Positions 1 to 9,723 of a DNA stretch of 64,000 bases are shown piece after piece. Source of the stretch: Salisapilia sapeloensis (Eukaryota > Oomycota > Peronosporomycetes > Peronosporales > Salisapiliaceae); contig JAADVB010000029.1 in the NCBI GenBank assembly GCA_023334545.1, forward strand, positions 46,818-110,817, written 5' to 3'. Position 1 is the stretch's first letter. Each line of letters opens with the position of its first letter. A model generated the notes under the pieces. It had not been told where the DNA came from. It did no database searches and worked only from the letters and a program-made list of their open reading frames with translations. Position numbers and translations under genes: made by a program.

Positions 1-2351
1 AAAATGCTAGTGAATCGTCGGATAAAGAGATCATTATTGCATTTGCTTCGAATGACCATGGTATCATGCTTCAAGATAGCTTTGACTTGGATGTCAAGTA
101 TTCGGTGCTACTTGGTATCCAAGTCCCTAGAGTCTACCTAATTGCACAACATGAAAAGGATGATGGAGAGGCTCCAAGCAGCTATTTACGAGCCAAGATC
201 ATGCGTGACTTTGTTGGGTTTGATAAAGTCGATGAGACTGCTCGCCAAGCTTTGATCGACTTTTGCTATTACATGACAATTGGAAACATGGATGAAGCAT
301 ACCGGAGTGTCAAGCTTATTGAAAATCCATCCGTGTGGGAAAATATGGCGCACATGTGCGTCAAGACGAAGCGACTAGATGTTGCAGAAGTATGCCTTGG
401 TAACATGGGCCATGCTCGTGGTGCTGCAGCAGTTCAGGAAGCGAAGAAAGAACCACAGATCGAAGTACCAGTGGCAATGGTCGCTATTCAGCTTGGTCTT
501 TTAGATGATGCAGCGCGGTTGTATCGCGAGTGTGGTCGATACGATCTGCTGAACAAACTGTATCAAGCAAGTGGATACTGGCAGAAAGCCACAAAGATCG
601 CTACAAAGCAAGATCGAGTTCACCTAAAGACAACTTACTATGAGCTCGCTCAGCACTACGAAGAGATGGGCGACCTCGAAGGAGCGATTACTGCATATGA
701 AGATGCTGGTACGCATCACAAAGACGTTCCTCGTATGCTGTACAAAGCGGGCAAGATGGAGATGCTACAAAAGTACATTACCACAAGTAAAAATCGTGAC
801 TTGCTCATTTGGTGGGCTCAATTCCAAGAGAGTAAAGGGAATCTGGACAAAGCGATCGAGACTTATGAACGAGCGGATGACATCCTATCCGTTGTACGCG
901 TACTATGCTACAAAGGAGAGTACAAGCCAGCCGTCAAGCTTGTGCAGTCTAGTGGACATCGTGGTGCCGCTTATCACCTCGCAAGACAGTTTGAGCTTCA
1001 AGAAGATGTCCAAAGCGCCATCCATTTCTTCGCGAAAGGAGGTTGTTACAACCATGCCATTCGCCTCGCAAAGGAACACCACTTTGATGCAGAGCTAATG
1101 AGCTTTGCCGTTCGGAGCAAGCAGAGCGATATGCTGGAGTGCGCTGCTTACTTTGAAAATCGAGGTGATATGGCCAAGGCAGTGCAGCTTTATCAACGCG
1201 GTGGTAATCTGAGCAAAGCACTTGATTTGTGCTTCCAAGCACAGCTCTTTGACGAATTACATCATCTTACGGACGAACTCGGCTCTGCGGATGCATCTCC
1301 AGTCATTGTCAAGAAGTGTGCTGCATTTTTCGTCGCAAATTTACAGTACGAAAAAGCGGTGCACATGTACTTGCGTTTATCCAGACTGGTGGAAGCTCTT
1401 GATATTTGCCTCGAACATAACGTCAAGGTGACGGAAGAGATGGCAGAGCAGATGACTCCAGCAAAAGATGACAAAACTGTGGACAAGAAGCGTCGTGTGG
1501 AGGTACTTCAAAAGCTCGCCAAGTGCTGCAAACAGCAAGGATTGTACCACTTGGCAACGAAGAAGTATACACAGGCTGGAAACAAGCTCAAAGCCATGAA
1601 ATGCCTTCTCAAGTCGGGCGATACGGAGAAAGTCATTTTCTTTGCCAACGTATCGCGCAACAACGAGATCTTCATCCTTGCTGCCAACTACCTCCAAACT
1701 CTAGATTGGCGACAAGATGCTGAAATCCTCAAACATATTGTGACTTTTTACTCTAAAGCAAAAGCTACTGAACAGCTCGCTGCATTCTATGATTCTTGTG
1801 CTCAAATGGAAATTGAAGAGTATCGCAACTACGCAAAGGCAACCAATGCTATTAAGGAGGCGATCAAAGTGATCACAAAGTCTCGTGGTGATGGCCGTGA
1901 AAAACTTCTTGCGCGATACGAAACCAAGTTATCACTGATGGAGCAGTTTGTCGATGCGAGAGCTTTATGGAAACAAAACAGAGCAGAAGCAGTTTCTGTC
2001 ATTACGAAACTACTAGAGGAACCAGACATTGCAGACGCCATTCGAATAGGTGATGGATATGGAATGCTTGTGGAAAGTGCGTACGCTAATGGAGACTTTT
2101 CACAATGCGCCACTCTACTCCAAATGATGCAACGTAAAGGAATTACTATAAAAGCGTACGTGGATACAAGAGTTCTACGGAGTGTCGAAGAGCATATGAG
2201 AGGCCTTAATTCTGCACAGGAAGCTGATGGGAAGACCGGATCAACTAGCACGGGTAGCGAAGTCAAAGGCGCAAAAGGCAGTGATAACGATGCTGAAGAA
2301 GAAATTGATGAAGATGGAGAGATGGAGGAAGACATCGAGGAAGAGGATTAA
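1..2351 (+). CDS. IFT140: Intraflagellar transport protein 140 (C-terminal part)
   Basis: Partial gene: the frame is open from base 3 to the left edge, so the WD40 half lies outside the window. The visible 782 residues are a long alpha-solenoid of TPR-like helix pairs, with recurrent patterns such as AARLYRECGRYDLLNKLY and AITAYEDAG, typical of the IFT-A subunits IFT140, IFT122 and WDR19. Continuity with IFT140 is best in the segments LIWWAQFQESKGNLDKAIE and YLQTLDWRQDAEILKHIV. The protein ends in a strongly acidic tail (many Glu and Asp in the last 30 residues), which IFT140 proteins often carry. Known role of the family: retrograde transport and membrane-protein entry in cilia and flagella. 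No intron is seen in this part. Its presence implies a flagellated stage. Confidence 0.88.
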   Translation, partial: NASESSDKEIIIAFASNDHGIMLQDSFDLDVKYSVLLGIQVPRVYLIAQHEKDDGEAPSSYLRAKIMRDFVGFDKVDETARQALIDFCYYMTIGNMDEAYRSVKLIENPSVWENMAHMCVKTKRLDVAEVCLGNMGHARGAAAVQEAKKEPQIEVPVAMVAIQLGLLDDAARLYRECGRYDLLNKLYQASGYWQKATKIATKQDRVHLKTTYYELAQHYEEMGDLEGAITAYEDAGTHHKDVPRMLYKAGKMEMLQKYITTSKNRDLLIWWAQFQESKGNLDKAIETYERADDILSVVRVLCYKGEYKPAVKLVQSSGHRGAAYHLARQFELQEDVQSAIHFFAKGGCYNHAIRLAKEHHFDAELMSFAVRSKQSDMLECAAYFENRGDMAKAVQLYQRGGNLSKALDLCFQAQLFDELHHLTDELGSADASPVIVKKCAAFFVANLQYEKAVHMYLRLSRLVEALDICLEHNVKVTEEMAEQMTPAKDDKTVDKKRRVEVLQKLAKCCKQQGLYHLATKKYTQAGNKLKAMKCLLKSGDTEKVIFFANVSRNNEIFILAANYLQTLDWRQDAEILKHIVTFYSKAKATEQLAAFYDSCAQMEIEEYRNYAKATNAIKEAIKVITKSRGDGREKLLARYETKLSLMEQFVDARALWKQNRAEAVSVITKLLEEPDIADAIRIGDGYGMLVESAYANGDFSQCATLLQMMQRKGITIKAYVDTRVLRSVEEHMRGLNSAQEADGKTGSTSTGSEVKGAKGSDNDAEEEIDEDGEMEEDIEEED

Positions 2352-2424
2352 ATTGAAACACACAAACGCTTATCCGTTACATAGACTAATTTCTTTTAGA
2401 ATCCACGTCCAATTTACGACTACT

Positions 2425-3714
2425 ATGTCAGATAACCATGCATCAACTTTATCTTCAAAAGCCTTTGTCATCCCAGAACCTGAACTCACACCTTACTTGA
2501 CTTGCCAGCGATGCAATTGCGTCTCTTTCATCGACGTGAACCGTGTCCGCCCCAAGGGTGCTGATTTTAGCACATCGGATGTCTCCACTTATGAGCAACT
2601 GCCTGTATGTATTGGATGCGGATCGACAAAGTATCTCCGTGCTGGTATCGTCAGTTTTCAAGGACAGATAGAAGCTGCACGGAAGGCAGCAAAAGAATTT
2701 GAACGAAAGCGGATACCTGCCACGGCGTTACTCCAACGGATGGCAAGAGGGTTTCTTGGTCGAAAGGAATATCAGCGTCGTCTTCGAGCGAAAAAGCGAA
2801 GAGAGAGACGAATTTACCTCGCGGCTACGTGTATCCAGTCCTACATTCGAGGTGTGCAAGCGAGACGTCGAAGTATCATTGAGCGGTGTCTAAGCATAAT
2901 CCGACGAGTTCATCCGAAATTACTTTCGTATGCTATATCGAGATCGTATCCGAGTGACAAAGAAGTGTTCTGGTATAAAAACCAGTCCGAGTTACGTGTT
3001 CTCTTTTGGAATTACCGTGAATTTGTACGCCGGTCTGGCGGACGCCCGACGCTATTGAAAGTGGAAACCAATATTATTGAAATCACGAAACGAATACTCC
3101 AACGAGAATATGTTCTGGTATCTCGGATCCAAGCTGCTTGGAGAAGCCTTACGACCCGATTAGTATTCCTGGAGTTCCGTCGACAACAAGGTTGGTATCG
3201 AAGTATCCGGCAATCTCCCGCCATCAGGATCCAACGACTATTCCGAGGACATACTGCCAGGAAAAAGTGTAGTGCACTGCAGGCTGTTCGCAATTATCCT
3301 GTGTATCAACAGCAGTACAAGGACCATCGTCGCGTTATTGCAAATGCAAAATTGTCCAAAGAGCATCGTGCTCGATTGATCGCATCCTACAGACGCGACT
3401 ATCAATTTGACAAGACCAAAAGGATGCTCTATCCTCACTCACACGAACAAAGAGTAGTCACTAAAGTCTCTACGCAAAATCAACTACCATCTAAAGACGC
3501 GCATGAAGATCACCCAACGTACTCACTGAAAGACAAGGCACATGCGACTGATTTAACACATCGATTTTCCCAGCTTACTGTACATAGTGAAAAATTTCTA
3601 GAGGCAAAACGACAAGTCGAACGTGTTAAAAGCCGTAAATTACGAGGTCCTCAACTGCATATACGAAAGGCCAAGCAATACGCGCTGCCCAATGCGCCGG
3701 AAGAGATCACATGA
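2425..3714 (+). CDS. IQ-motif protein with N-terminal CxxC zinc-binding segment
   Basis: Single-exon gene of 429 residues. The start is the ATG at 2425; the frame stays open further upstream, but only across the end of the IFT140 gene. Near the N terminus two cysteine pairs (CQRC at about residues 27-30 and CIGC at about 62-65) look like a small zinc ribbon. At least four IQ-like calmodulin-binding motifs follow (LLQRMARGFLGRKEY, CIQSYIRGVQARRR, RIQAAWRSLTTRLV, IRIQRLFRGHTARKK). The protein is very basic. It sits 73 bp downstream of IFT140 on the same strand. I do not recognise an orthologue. IQ proteins of this kind are often flagellar or cytoskeletal, which would suit the neighbour, but that is inference. 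Confidence 0.8.
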   Translation: MSDNHASTLSSKAFVIPEPELTPYLTCQRCNCVSFIDVNRVRPKGADFSTSDVSTYEQLPVCIGCGSTKYLRAGIVSFQGQIEAARKAAKEFERKRIPATALLQRMARGFLGRKEYQRRLRAKKRRERRIYLAATCIQSYIRGVQARRRSIIERCLSIIRRVHPKLLSYAISRSYPSDKEVFWYKNQSELRVLFWNYREFVRRSGGRPTLLKVETNIIEITKRILQREYVLVSRIQAAWRSLTTRLVFLEFRRQQGWYRSIRQSPAIRIQRLFRGHTARKKCSALQAVRNYPVYQQQYKDHRRVIANAKLSKEHRARLIASYRRDYQFDKTKRMLYPHSHEQRVVTKVSTQNQLPSKDAHEDHPTYSLKDKAHATDLTHRFSQLTVHSEKFLEAKRQVERVKSRKLRGPQLHIRKAKQYALPNAPEEIT

Positions 3715-3854
3715 ATGTGAATGAAATTGTACTCAGATATCATATCCATCCAATCTGTATCCGTCAATAAATTATCTACCAATTAGAAGACAATTAGAGA
3801 CCCTCCATTTCACACTCGTATTCTACCATTAAACGCATCTCGAGCTCTACTTAG

Positions 3855-5475
3855 ATGGCTATGTCTACACAGCAGTACTCGGTCGTGACGTTTGGTTGCG
3901 GCGATGATGGACAGCTCGGTCGAGGTGACCGGCCGAAAGAAGTATACACGGGAATTGAAGAGGTGTCTGGTGCGAATTTCCCGCAGTCCGTGGAACTGGC
4001 TGCGGACATTGATCTCATCGCGATCTCCTGTGGATCTCGCCACACCATGGCACTCACATCCTCCGGAGATGTCTACTCTTGGGGATGGGGAATGGTACAC
4101 ATCCCTTTATTCTGTAGTAATATGATCTCTTGACTCAATTGCTCTGGAGTAGATGGGTCAATTGGGTCATGGCACACTGCAGAACGCCTCGGCACCAACG
4201 AAAATTCAATTCTTTGCTGATGCAGGCATTCAAATCGGCTACATTTCCTGCGGTGGTTGCCACTCTGCTGCAGTCACGAAAGACGGTTCGTACATGCATA
4301 AATTTCCGACATGAAGTCTATCTAATGCCATCAATAGGTGAACTGTACATGTGGGGAGAATCTCACTGGAGTCAACTCGGTCTTCCGAAAGACAGTATCA
4401 ATACCCACCACTCTCTTCCAACCAAGTGTATCGTCGGAAATGAAGACGCACCAGAACGAATTGTTAAAATTAGTTGTGGTACATCTACTAGCTACATTTC
4501 TATATAAATACTTTCTTACGTCATCATTAGGAGGAGCACACACGGCAGCTCTAACGGATGAAGGTCGTGTCTACACCTGGGGCCGATGTGACAGTGGACA
4601 ACTCGGCATCGGTCGATCCTGGGTTTCCGTATCGGACGACGAAGGATCTATGGGCGTCAGTCAACCAAGACTCGTGGATGACTTTGATGGCGAGTCTGTT
4701 GTACAGGTGGCTTGTGGTGCTTTCCATACGGCAGCTGTCACGTCCTCCGGCAAGGTCTACGTCTGGGGTAAAGAGGACTTTGGTATGCTTGGCACAAGTC
4801 ACGTCAAAGACATTCAGCGTCCACAACGTGTTACGTTCTTCGACGACATCCCTGCCCTGTAAGACTTCGCATCCAGTGCACTGATACAGAGACTAATGCC
4901 TCTCCTCTTGTAGACGTGTTTCATGTGGCGGATGGCACACTGTCGTCGTCGCACGATCCGGCGCTTGCTACTCGTTTGGACGAGGAGAATACGGACGACT
5001 TGGCTTGGGCGATACCAAGAGCCGATCAGCGCCTCAACTGGTATCTTATCGTCTCGACTCCTTTTATGTAGATGGAAAACTAATGGAGGGTGACGTAGGT
5101 GGAAGCGTTAAAGGACAAATTTGTGGTCCAGGCTGCTTGCGGAGGTTCCCACACACTGTTCCTAACGAGTGACGGCGAGGCGTACAGTGCTGGACGAGCC
5201 GAGTATGTGGTTTGTGTTATTCAATTATTATGCAGACGACTGATGTAGATGGATATAGTCACGGTCGATTGGGACACCCGGAGTTGAAGACGACGCTGGT
5301 GCCGCAGCTGATGGAAGAAGTGAGTCCTCACGGTTTACCGATTCGCCAAGTTTCCACAGGAGGTGCACACTCGGCTGCGTTGTTACACTCATCGCATGTG
5401 CTTTTTTCACCGTTGATTACTCCCCAAGCGACGGATAATACTGTTCCTCCGATTAAGTCGTCCGATTCAGCATGA
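3855..5475 (+). CDS. RCC1-repeat (UVR8/RLD-like) beta-propeller protein
   Basis: Seven exons: 3855-4094, 4153-4285, 4338-4478, 4531-4858, 4914-5040, 5099-5202, 5259-5475 (429 residues). All phases join cleanly and the introns are 51-58 nt. The product is essentially a chain of RCC1 repeats, each with the signature S-C-G-x-x-H-T-A-A-x-T and W-G or F-G followed by G-Q-L-G or G-R-L-G (for example CGDDGQLGRGD, CGAFHTAAVTSSGKVYVWG, SFGRGEYGRLGLGD, ADHGRLGHP). About seven blades fill the whole length, with no extra catalytic domain. RCC1 propellers act as guanine-nucleotide exchange factors or as protein and chromatin docking modules. The partner cannot be told from sequence. The exon 6 donor was chosen because GTATGT at 5203 restores a normal repeat. 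Confidence 0.87.
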
Positions 5476-7356
5476 AATCTTAGACGTACAGAGGGTAAAG
5501 AGGAATAGAGGTTGGATCTTGTCTCTTCTGCACACTTTTCCACGTCCAGTAGCATGGTGTATATTTTAGTTCTTACTGGTAATCTTAAAGCTTGGATTAT
5601 CGATCTAATAATTCTCGCTGACAAAGGAAGGATAGGACACCTGGACGACTATATTGTAGTTGTATGGGATGCTTTTAAAGTATATCTTTCACTTGTAGAG
5701 ATGAGAAACCTGAGCTAGTACTGAATTCGCTGGACTAAACTACCAGAGAGAACTCGTTAATCATTTAAAAGATACATTTTATAAAGCCAGGGTTTGGAAG
5801 ACAATCATGTAGAATAGATGGACGTTTATGTTTTCGTCTCTTTTCATAATGGTAACATCGCTTATTGATAGTGATTGTCATAAAGCAATTTGACGGGCGT
5901 GTATTCCATGGCATACATTTATCTTGACACATAATTATATCGCATTCGTCAGCTCTTCAAAGGTGAAGTTGTCAAATTTGTAAGTTGCAAACTAGTTTTA
6001 GCTGATTTAATAAAGATATATTTTGTTTGACCGGTGGCACATTTCCGCTATAGCAATACAGTTAGACCGTGTTCGTGTTGAGTACCGATTGTGCAAAATT
6101 GGGGGTTCAGCTTTTGTAGTTCTATTCCTGATAGTCAAATCGAGCAATGCCGCGTTTGCTGAGAATAGCCGATTGTGGCTTGCCACTTGCCATTGGAAAC
6201 CTAGCGTAGCACTTCTATACAGCCTTCCTGCCAAACTAGGAGTGCAGGAACAAGTGATCGTTCGTCTTGGATGCAATCATGAGGAAGCCATCTTCGAGAA
6301 GACTTCAAGGCACGCCTGGTGCTCGACATGTGCAAATTTGAAAAAGCGCGCGAAAGGCTTGGTGAGCTTTTCGCTTTACTTGCGCTAGTTAGCTCTTCGC
6401 TATTATTTCGGAGCAGATGTAGTACAGTGGTGGATGAAATAATTGGTTGATATTTTCGACTCACACTGTACATCGTCCCTCTGAATTAGCTTTTTTTCAA
6501 AGATTCATTTTTTAAATTTATCTTTGGAATCCATGTTGGACTTTCCTTCTGAATTAGCGAAGAGCTCAGTGTTGCAAATAAATCGAATGCAGCTTCAACT
6601 TGAAAGGCTTCGCTGATCTACCATGATAAGCTCGACACTAGTCCCGCCAAGACATGACAGAGGAACGGACGATGCACGTGGATAGGAGCGGAAAGGTGGA
6701 TAGCGACATAAGAATAGGCCGACACCAAATACTTGGGTGTTGATTTCAATTATATTTCATGTGGGTTTGTTCGCAAAATGTCTAGTATATATGATACCTG
6801 ATTATCTGCCCAACGAACACGGCCTTAATGCGTAACTAAGTTTAGCTTACGGATAAAGTGGATCCTATGTTGTTCACGGACTAAATGATATCTCAAAGCA
6901 TGGTGTATTCAAGCAAGCATTTGTCTATTCTTGCTTGCTTTTGGTTATGTTGCGAGGTTGACTTTTCGGCACACTGACGATTTGCCCTCTAGTAGTACCC
7001 TGCTTTCTTATCTCCATACATTATGACCATGATATATGAAGGCTGATAGGTAAATGGACGGGAACAATTTCAAATCCTGATAAAAGTAGCTTTGCATGCA
7101 ACAAGTCCGCTCAAGCTGGTCCTTGCTGAAATTCTGGTAGAATTCGTCACCGTCAATTTTGCTCGAAACTTCTAGGCAATCAATTATCTCGTCTTTATCT
7201 CTAGCTACTTAGATACCGGCTATTCGACTACCAATTCATTGACTCTAAGATGGCTATATCATCATAACTTATGCCACTATGCATCTTGGAATGTGAGAAA
7301 TTGCATGTGGCATGTATCAATCACCGATCAAGTCTCGATCGTTTATATTTCAACCT
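5476..7356. other. Gene-poor stretch without a convincing gene
   Basis: About 1.9 kb between two genes, noticeably richer in A and T than its flanks. Open frames are short and none starts with a good ATG. One frame around 6023-6388 ends in a cysteine/histidine-spaced segment (GCNHEEAIF then HAWCSTC) and could be a decayed fragment of a zinc-binding domain. A 12-bp perfect inverted repeat is formed by 6392-6403 and 6555-6566, and the phrase CTGAATTAGC occurs at 6481 and 6549. No tRNA, transposase or long repeat is visible. It may be a degraded mobile or gene remnant. Confidence 0.6.
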
Positions 7357-7725
7357 TTAGCTACTCTGAGGCGTCAGCAGATCGTCATCGGAGGTGAGAA
7401 ACCTGTTATGGGCATTGGCATAAAGTTTGTAGGTAACAATTCCGATCGCGGCAGCACCAACGACGGAGCCAACTACAACTGCCGCCACAGCTCCAGTTTC
7501 CATTGCTGAGCCCTCCGATTCGCCCTCGTCTTCTTTCGTAAAGGCAGCATCTGTCACAATGGCAGTTGAGGTCGGATGAGACGGCGAGGAGCCGGCTGCC
7601 ATTTCTTCAGAACTGGAGTCATTGGATAAGGGAGCTGATCTTAGCAATGGACAAGGCGTCTTTTGTCCTTGAGTGACCGCAGTGAATAGCCCCGCAAAGA
7701 GTGTCAAGCATTGCCAAGTCTTCAT
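7357..7725 (-). CDS. Small predicted secreted, single-pass membrane protein
   Basis: 122 residues, no intron. The ATG at 7725 was chosen because it starts a good signal peptide (MKTWQCLTLFAGLFTAVTQG, cleavage probably after a Gly/Gln-rich end). The middle, about residues 25-75, is Ser/Thr/Pro/Glu-rich and should be extracellular. One hydrophobic alpha-helix of Ala, Val and Gly (about residues 80-104: GAVAAVVVGSVVGAAAIGIV) is followed by a short tail of about 18 residues. This predicts a type I membrane protein. No RxLR, CHxC or other known effector motif is present. I do not recognise a family. It lies alone in the gene-poor stretch, facing away from the next gene. Confidence 0.65.
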   Translation of the reverse strand: MKTWQCLTLFAGLFTAVTQGQKTPCPLLRSAPLSNDSSSEEMAAGSSPSHPTSTAIVTDAAFTKEDEGESEGSAMETGAVAAVVVGSVVGAAAIGIVTYKLYANAHNRFLTSDDDLLTPQSS

Positions 7726-8129
7726 TTGATCTTTTTCGCTCCGATTAACAAGGATTCTGATAGCCACTTATCCGACACATCTTTTAGATGTGCAGGAACC
7801 CGACGTCGTCCCGGCCATGGACACCTCTTGAAGGTATCTCAAGTTAATCAACCTTTTGTTCGACCAAGAAACCAACGCTAGACCTTATTAATTTAGTCTT
7901 ATTTATTATTAACGCCGACTTTCATCATGTCTATAATCACTAAAGAAAATGAAAAGAGCATGTTTAATATTCGTTTGAATCCTGCGCCAGTGCTGCCCCC
8001 ATGTGGCTCAGGACCACAAGCTGATCTGTCTAACTCGAGTTTATAGCTCAAAATATAGTTTCTTTGTAGGAGACAGGAGATATATAGCTTTTAAGTGATT
8101 TTACATAGAAAGGGTACATTTTGCTCAAT
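7726..8129. other. Intergenic region between divergent genes
   Basis: About 400 bp upstream of both the small secreted protein (minus strand) and the coiled-coil protein (plus strand). It should hold both promoters. I see A/T-rich segments but no reliable core motif and no RNA gene. Confidence 0.5.
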
Positions 8130-9618
8130 ATGGATGTTGAAAACTATGGATGCGACCAACATCTTCCTGGAATGGACCGAGATTACGCGGGAGACTTGCG
8201 TCGGAGCAACCCAAGCAGTGCATCTGCACGACCTACTACTGTCGATTCTAGTAAGCAGAATGGTCATGGCCATCGTATAATACGACATCCATCGAACTTG
8301 AGCTATGACACAGTGGAGGTGAAGCAAGAGCTGTTGGACGAACTACAGACCGATAGCAACTCGGCACCTCCATCAACGAGTAATGGGCTAATCATTCCAT
8401 TTGTCGCGCCTCTTCTAGACGTGTCCACTACCAGATATGTTCTTGTGGATGAGGGTCGTTCGCCAAGACAATTTAAAGGAGATTTGCCTCGCATGCTGCA
8501 AGCAATGCACGAGTTCTCGTCCAAGTACAGATCCGTTGCATTCTTCCAATGCGTATCAGACAAGTATGCTAGCTTAACTTATGGATATTCAGGTACATAT
8601 TTATCTTCTCTTCCTATCAAGTCTATCAAGTATGATAGGGTCATGCATATCTAGACATGGACACTTCGCCTGCGTATCTTGCGACTATCGAAAGGCTCCT
8701 TCATCAAGTCCACAAGAGTATCTTGTCAGATGGCGATGCTGGACTGGAAGGCATCGATATATGCTTCAGTAACATTCCATGCATTAATAATTGACAAGAG
8801 TAGGATCTAATCATGTATCTTGAACGATAGTTGCTGCGATTGAAAAGAACTGGGATAGTGTCCACAACTTTTACTCTCGCGCGCAGTCAAAAGCAGCGAA
8901 TAATACCTCGATTACCTCATTAAGTGACACGTACAAACAACAAGGTTCTTCCGAAGTGAGGTTGACCGTAAAGCCTCCATCATCTCGAGTGTCTTCAAAA
9001 GGAGATGACACGTGCAATACAGACATCTCTAGTACCTGTAGTGAAACAGCTCTTCCAAACACGACATCCTATACCTCTAGTACTACAGTCAGCGAAGACC
9101 ATAGTAGACAGAAGGAGGAAGAGTTCGACGGCGATGAGTCTGCCAAAGATCCAGGACTCAAAACTGCAGCGAGTGACTTGAGCGAGTCTGTGGACGACGA
9201 GCTGATGTACACAGATCTTCAGCGTCTTACTCAAAAGCTAGAAGAGCGTAGGCAGTCTCTAAAAGAGCAAGAGGAGGCATACAAATCAGAAGTCGAGCGT
9301 TTGCGTCAGGTAACGACCAAGATCCGACTCGCCAAGAAGAAGCTTAAGCGACTACGGAAAAAAGAAAAGGAAAGGAAACGTTTACGTCGGGAGATGGAAG
9401 AAGTAGAAAAGCACAAACATGACGAAGAAAGCGGGAGTGCGTGCAGGAAAGCTCGGAAAAAGATGGAAAAGTACAAGAACGACGTGTACTGGCGATGGCA
9501 GTTGCTCCAGTCCGAAGCCCATCGATACGATCTTCTCGTCGATCAGAAACTCCAGGAGCTCCGACGCGAGTACAATAGCGTGAGTTTCTTCCCGACGGAT
9601 GATTTTCTTCAGTCATAG
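8130..9618 (+). CDS. Coiled-coil protein of unknown function
   Basis: Exons 8130-8592, 8655-8768 and 8831-9618 (454 residues); both introns are 62 nt and the phases match. The first ATG in frame is at 8130. The N-terminal third is polar and disordered. A folded alpha-helical middle (about residues 100-250) contains VAFFQCVSDKYASL and AAIEKNWDSVHNFYSRAQ. A long highly charged coiled coil (about residues 350-450, rich in Lys, Glu and Arg) closes the protein. I do not recognise the family; the helical middle plus coiled coil could be a membrane-trafficking or cytoskeletal scaffold. A good donor (GTGAGT at 9580) followed by an acceptor at 9617-9618 would remove 39 nt and give a different C terminus ending at about 9657, so the end is uncertain. 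Confidence 0.72.
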
Positions 9619-9723
9619 GACAACGTCTTCCTCGCCAAAGTTATAAGAAGGCATTAGTTGCGTGTAAAATGCATTCTTTTTCGTGTTCAATGTACCTTGT
9701 TCCTAAACTGTTTCTCGTCCGTC

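Noticed and set aside
2227-2424. N-terminal extension of the IQ protein overlapping IFT140
   Set aside because: The extension lies on the end of the IFT140 gene in another frame, has Lys/Glu-shadow composition, and the ATG at 2425 follows a normal short gap.
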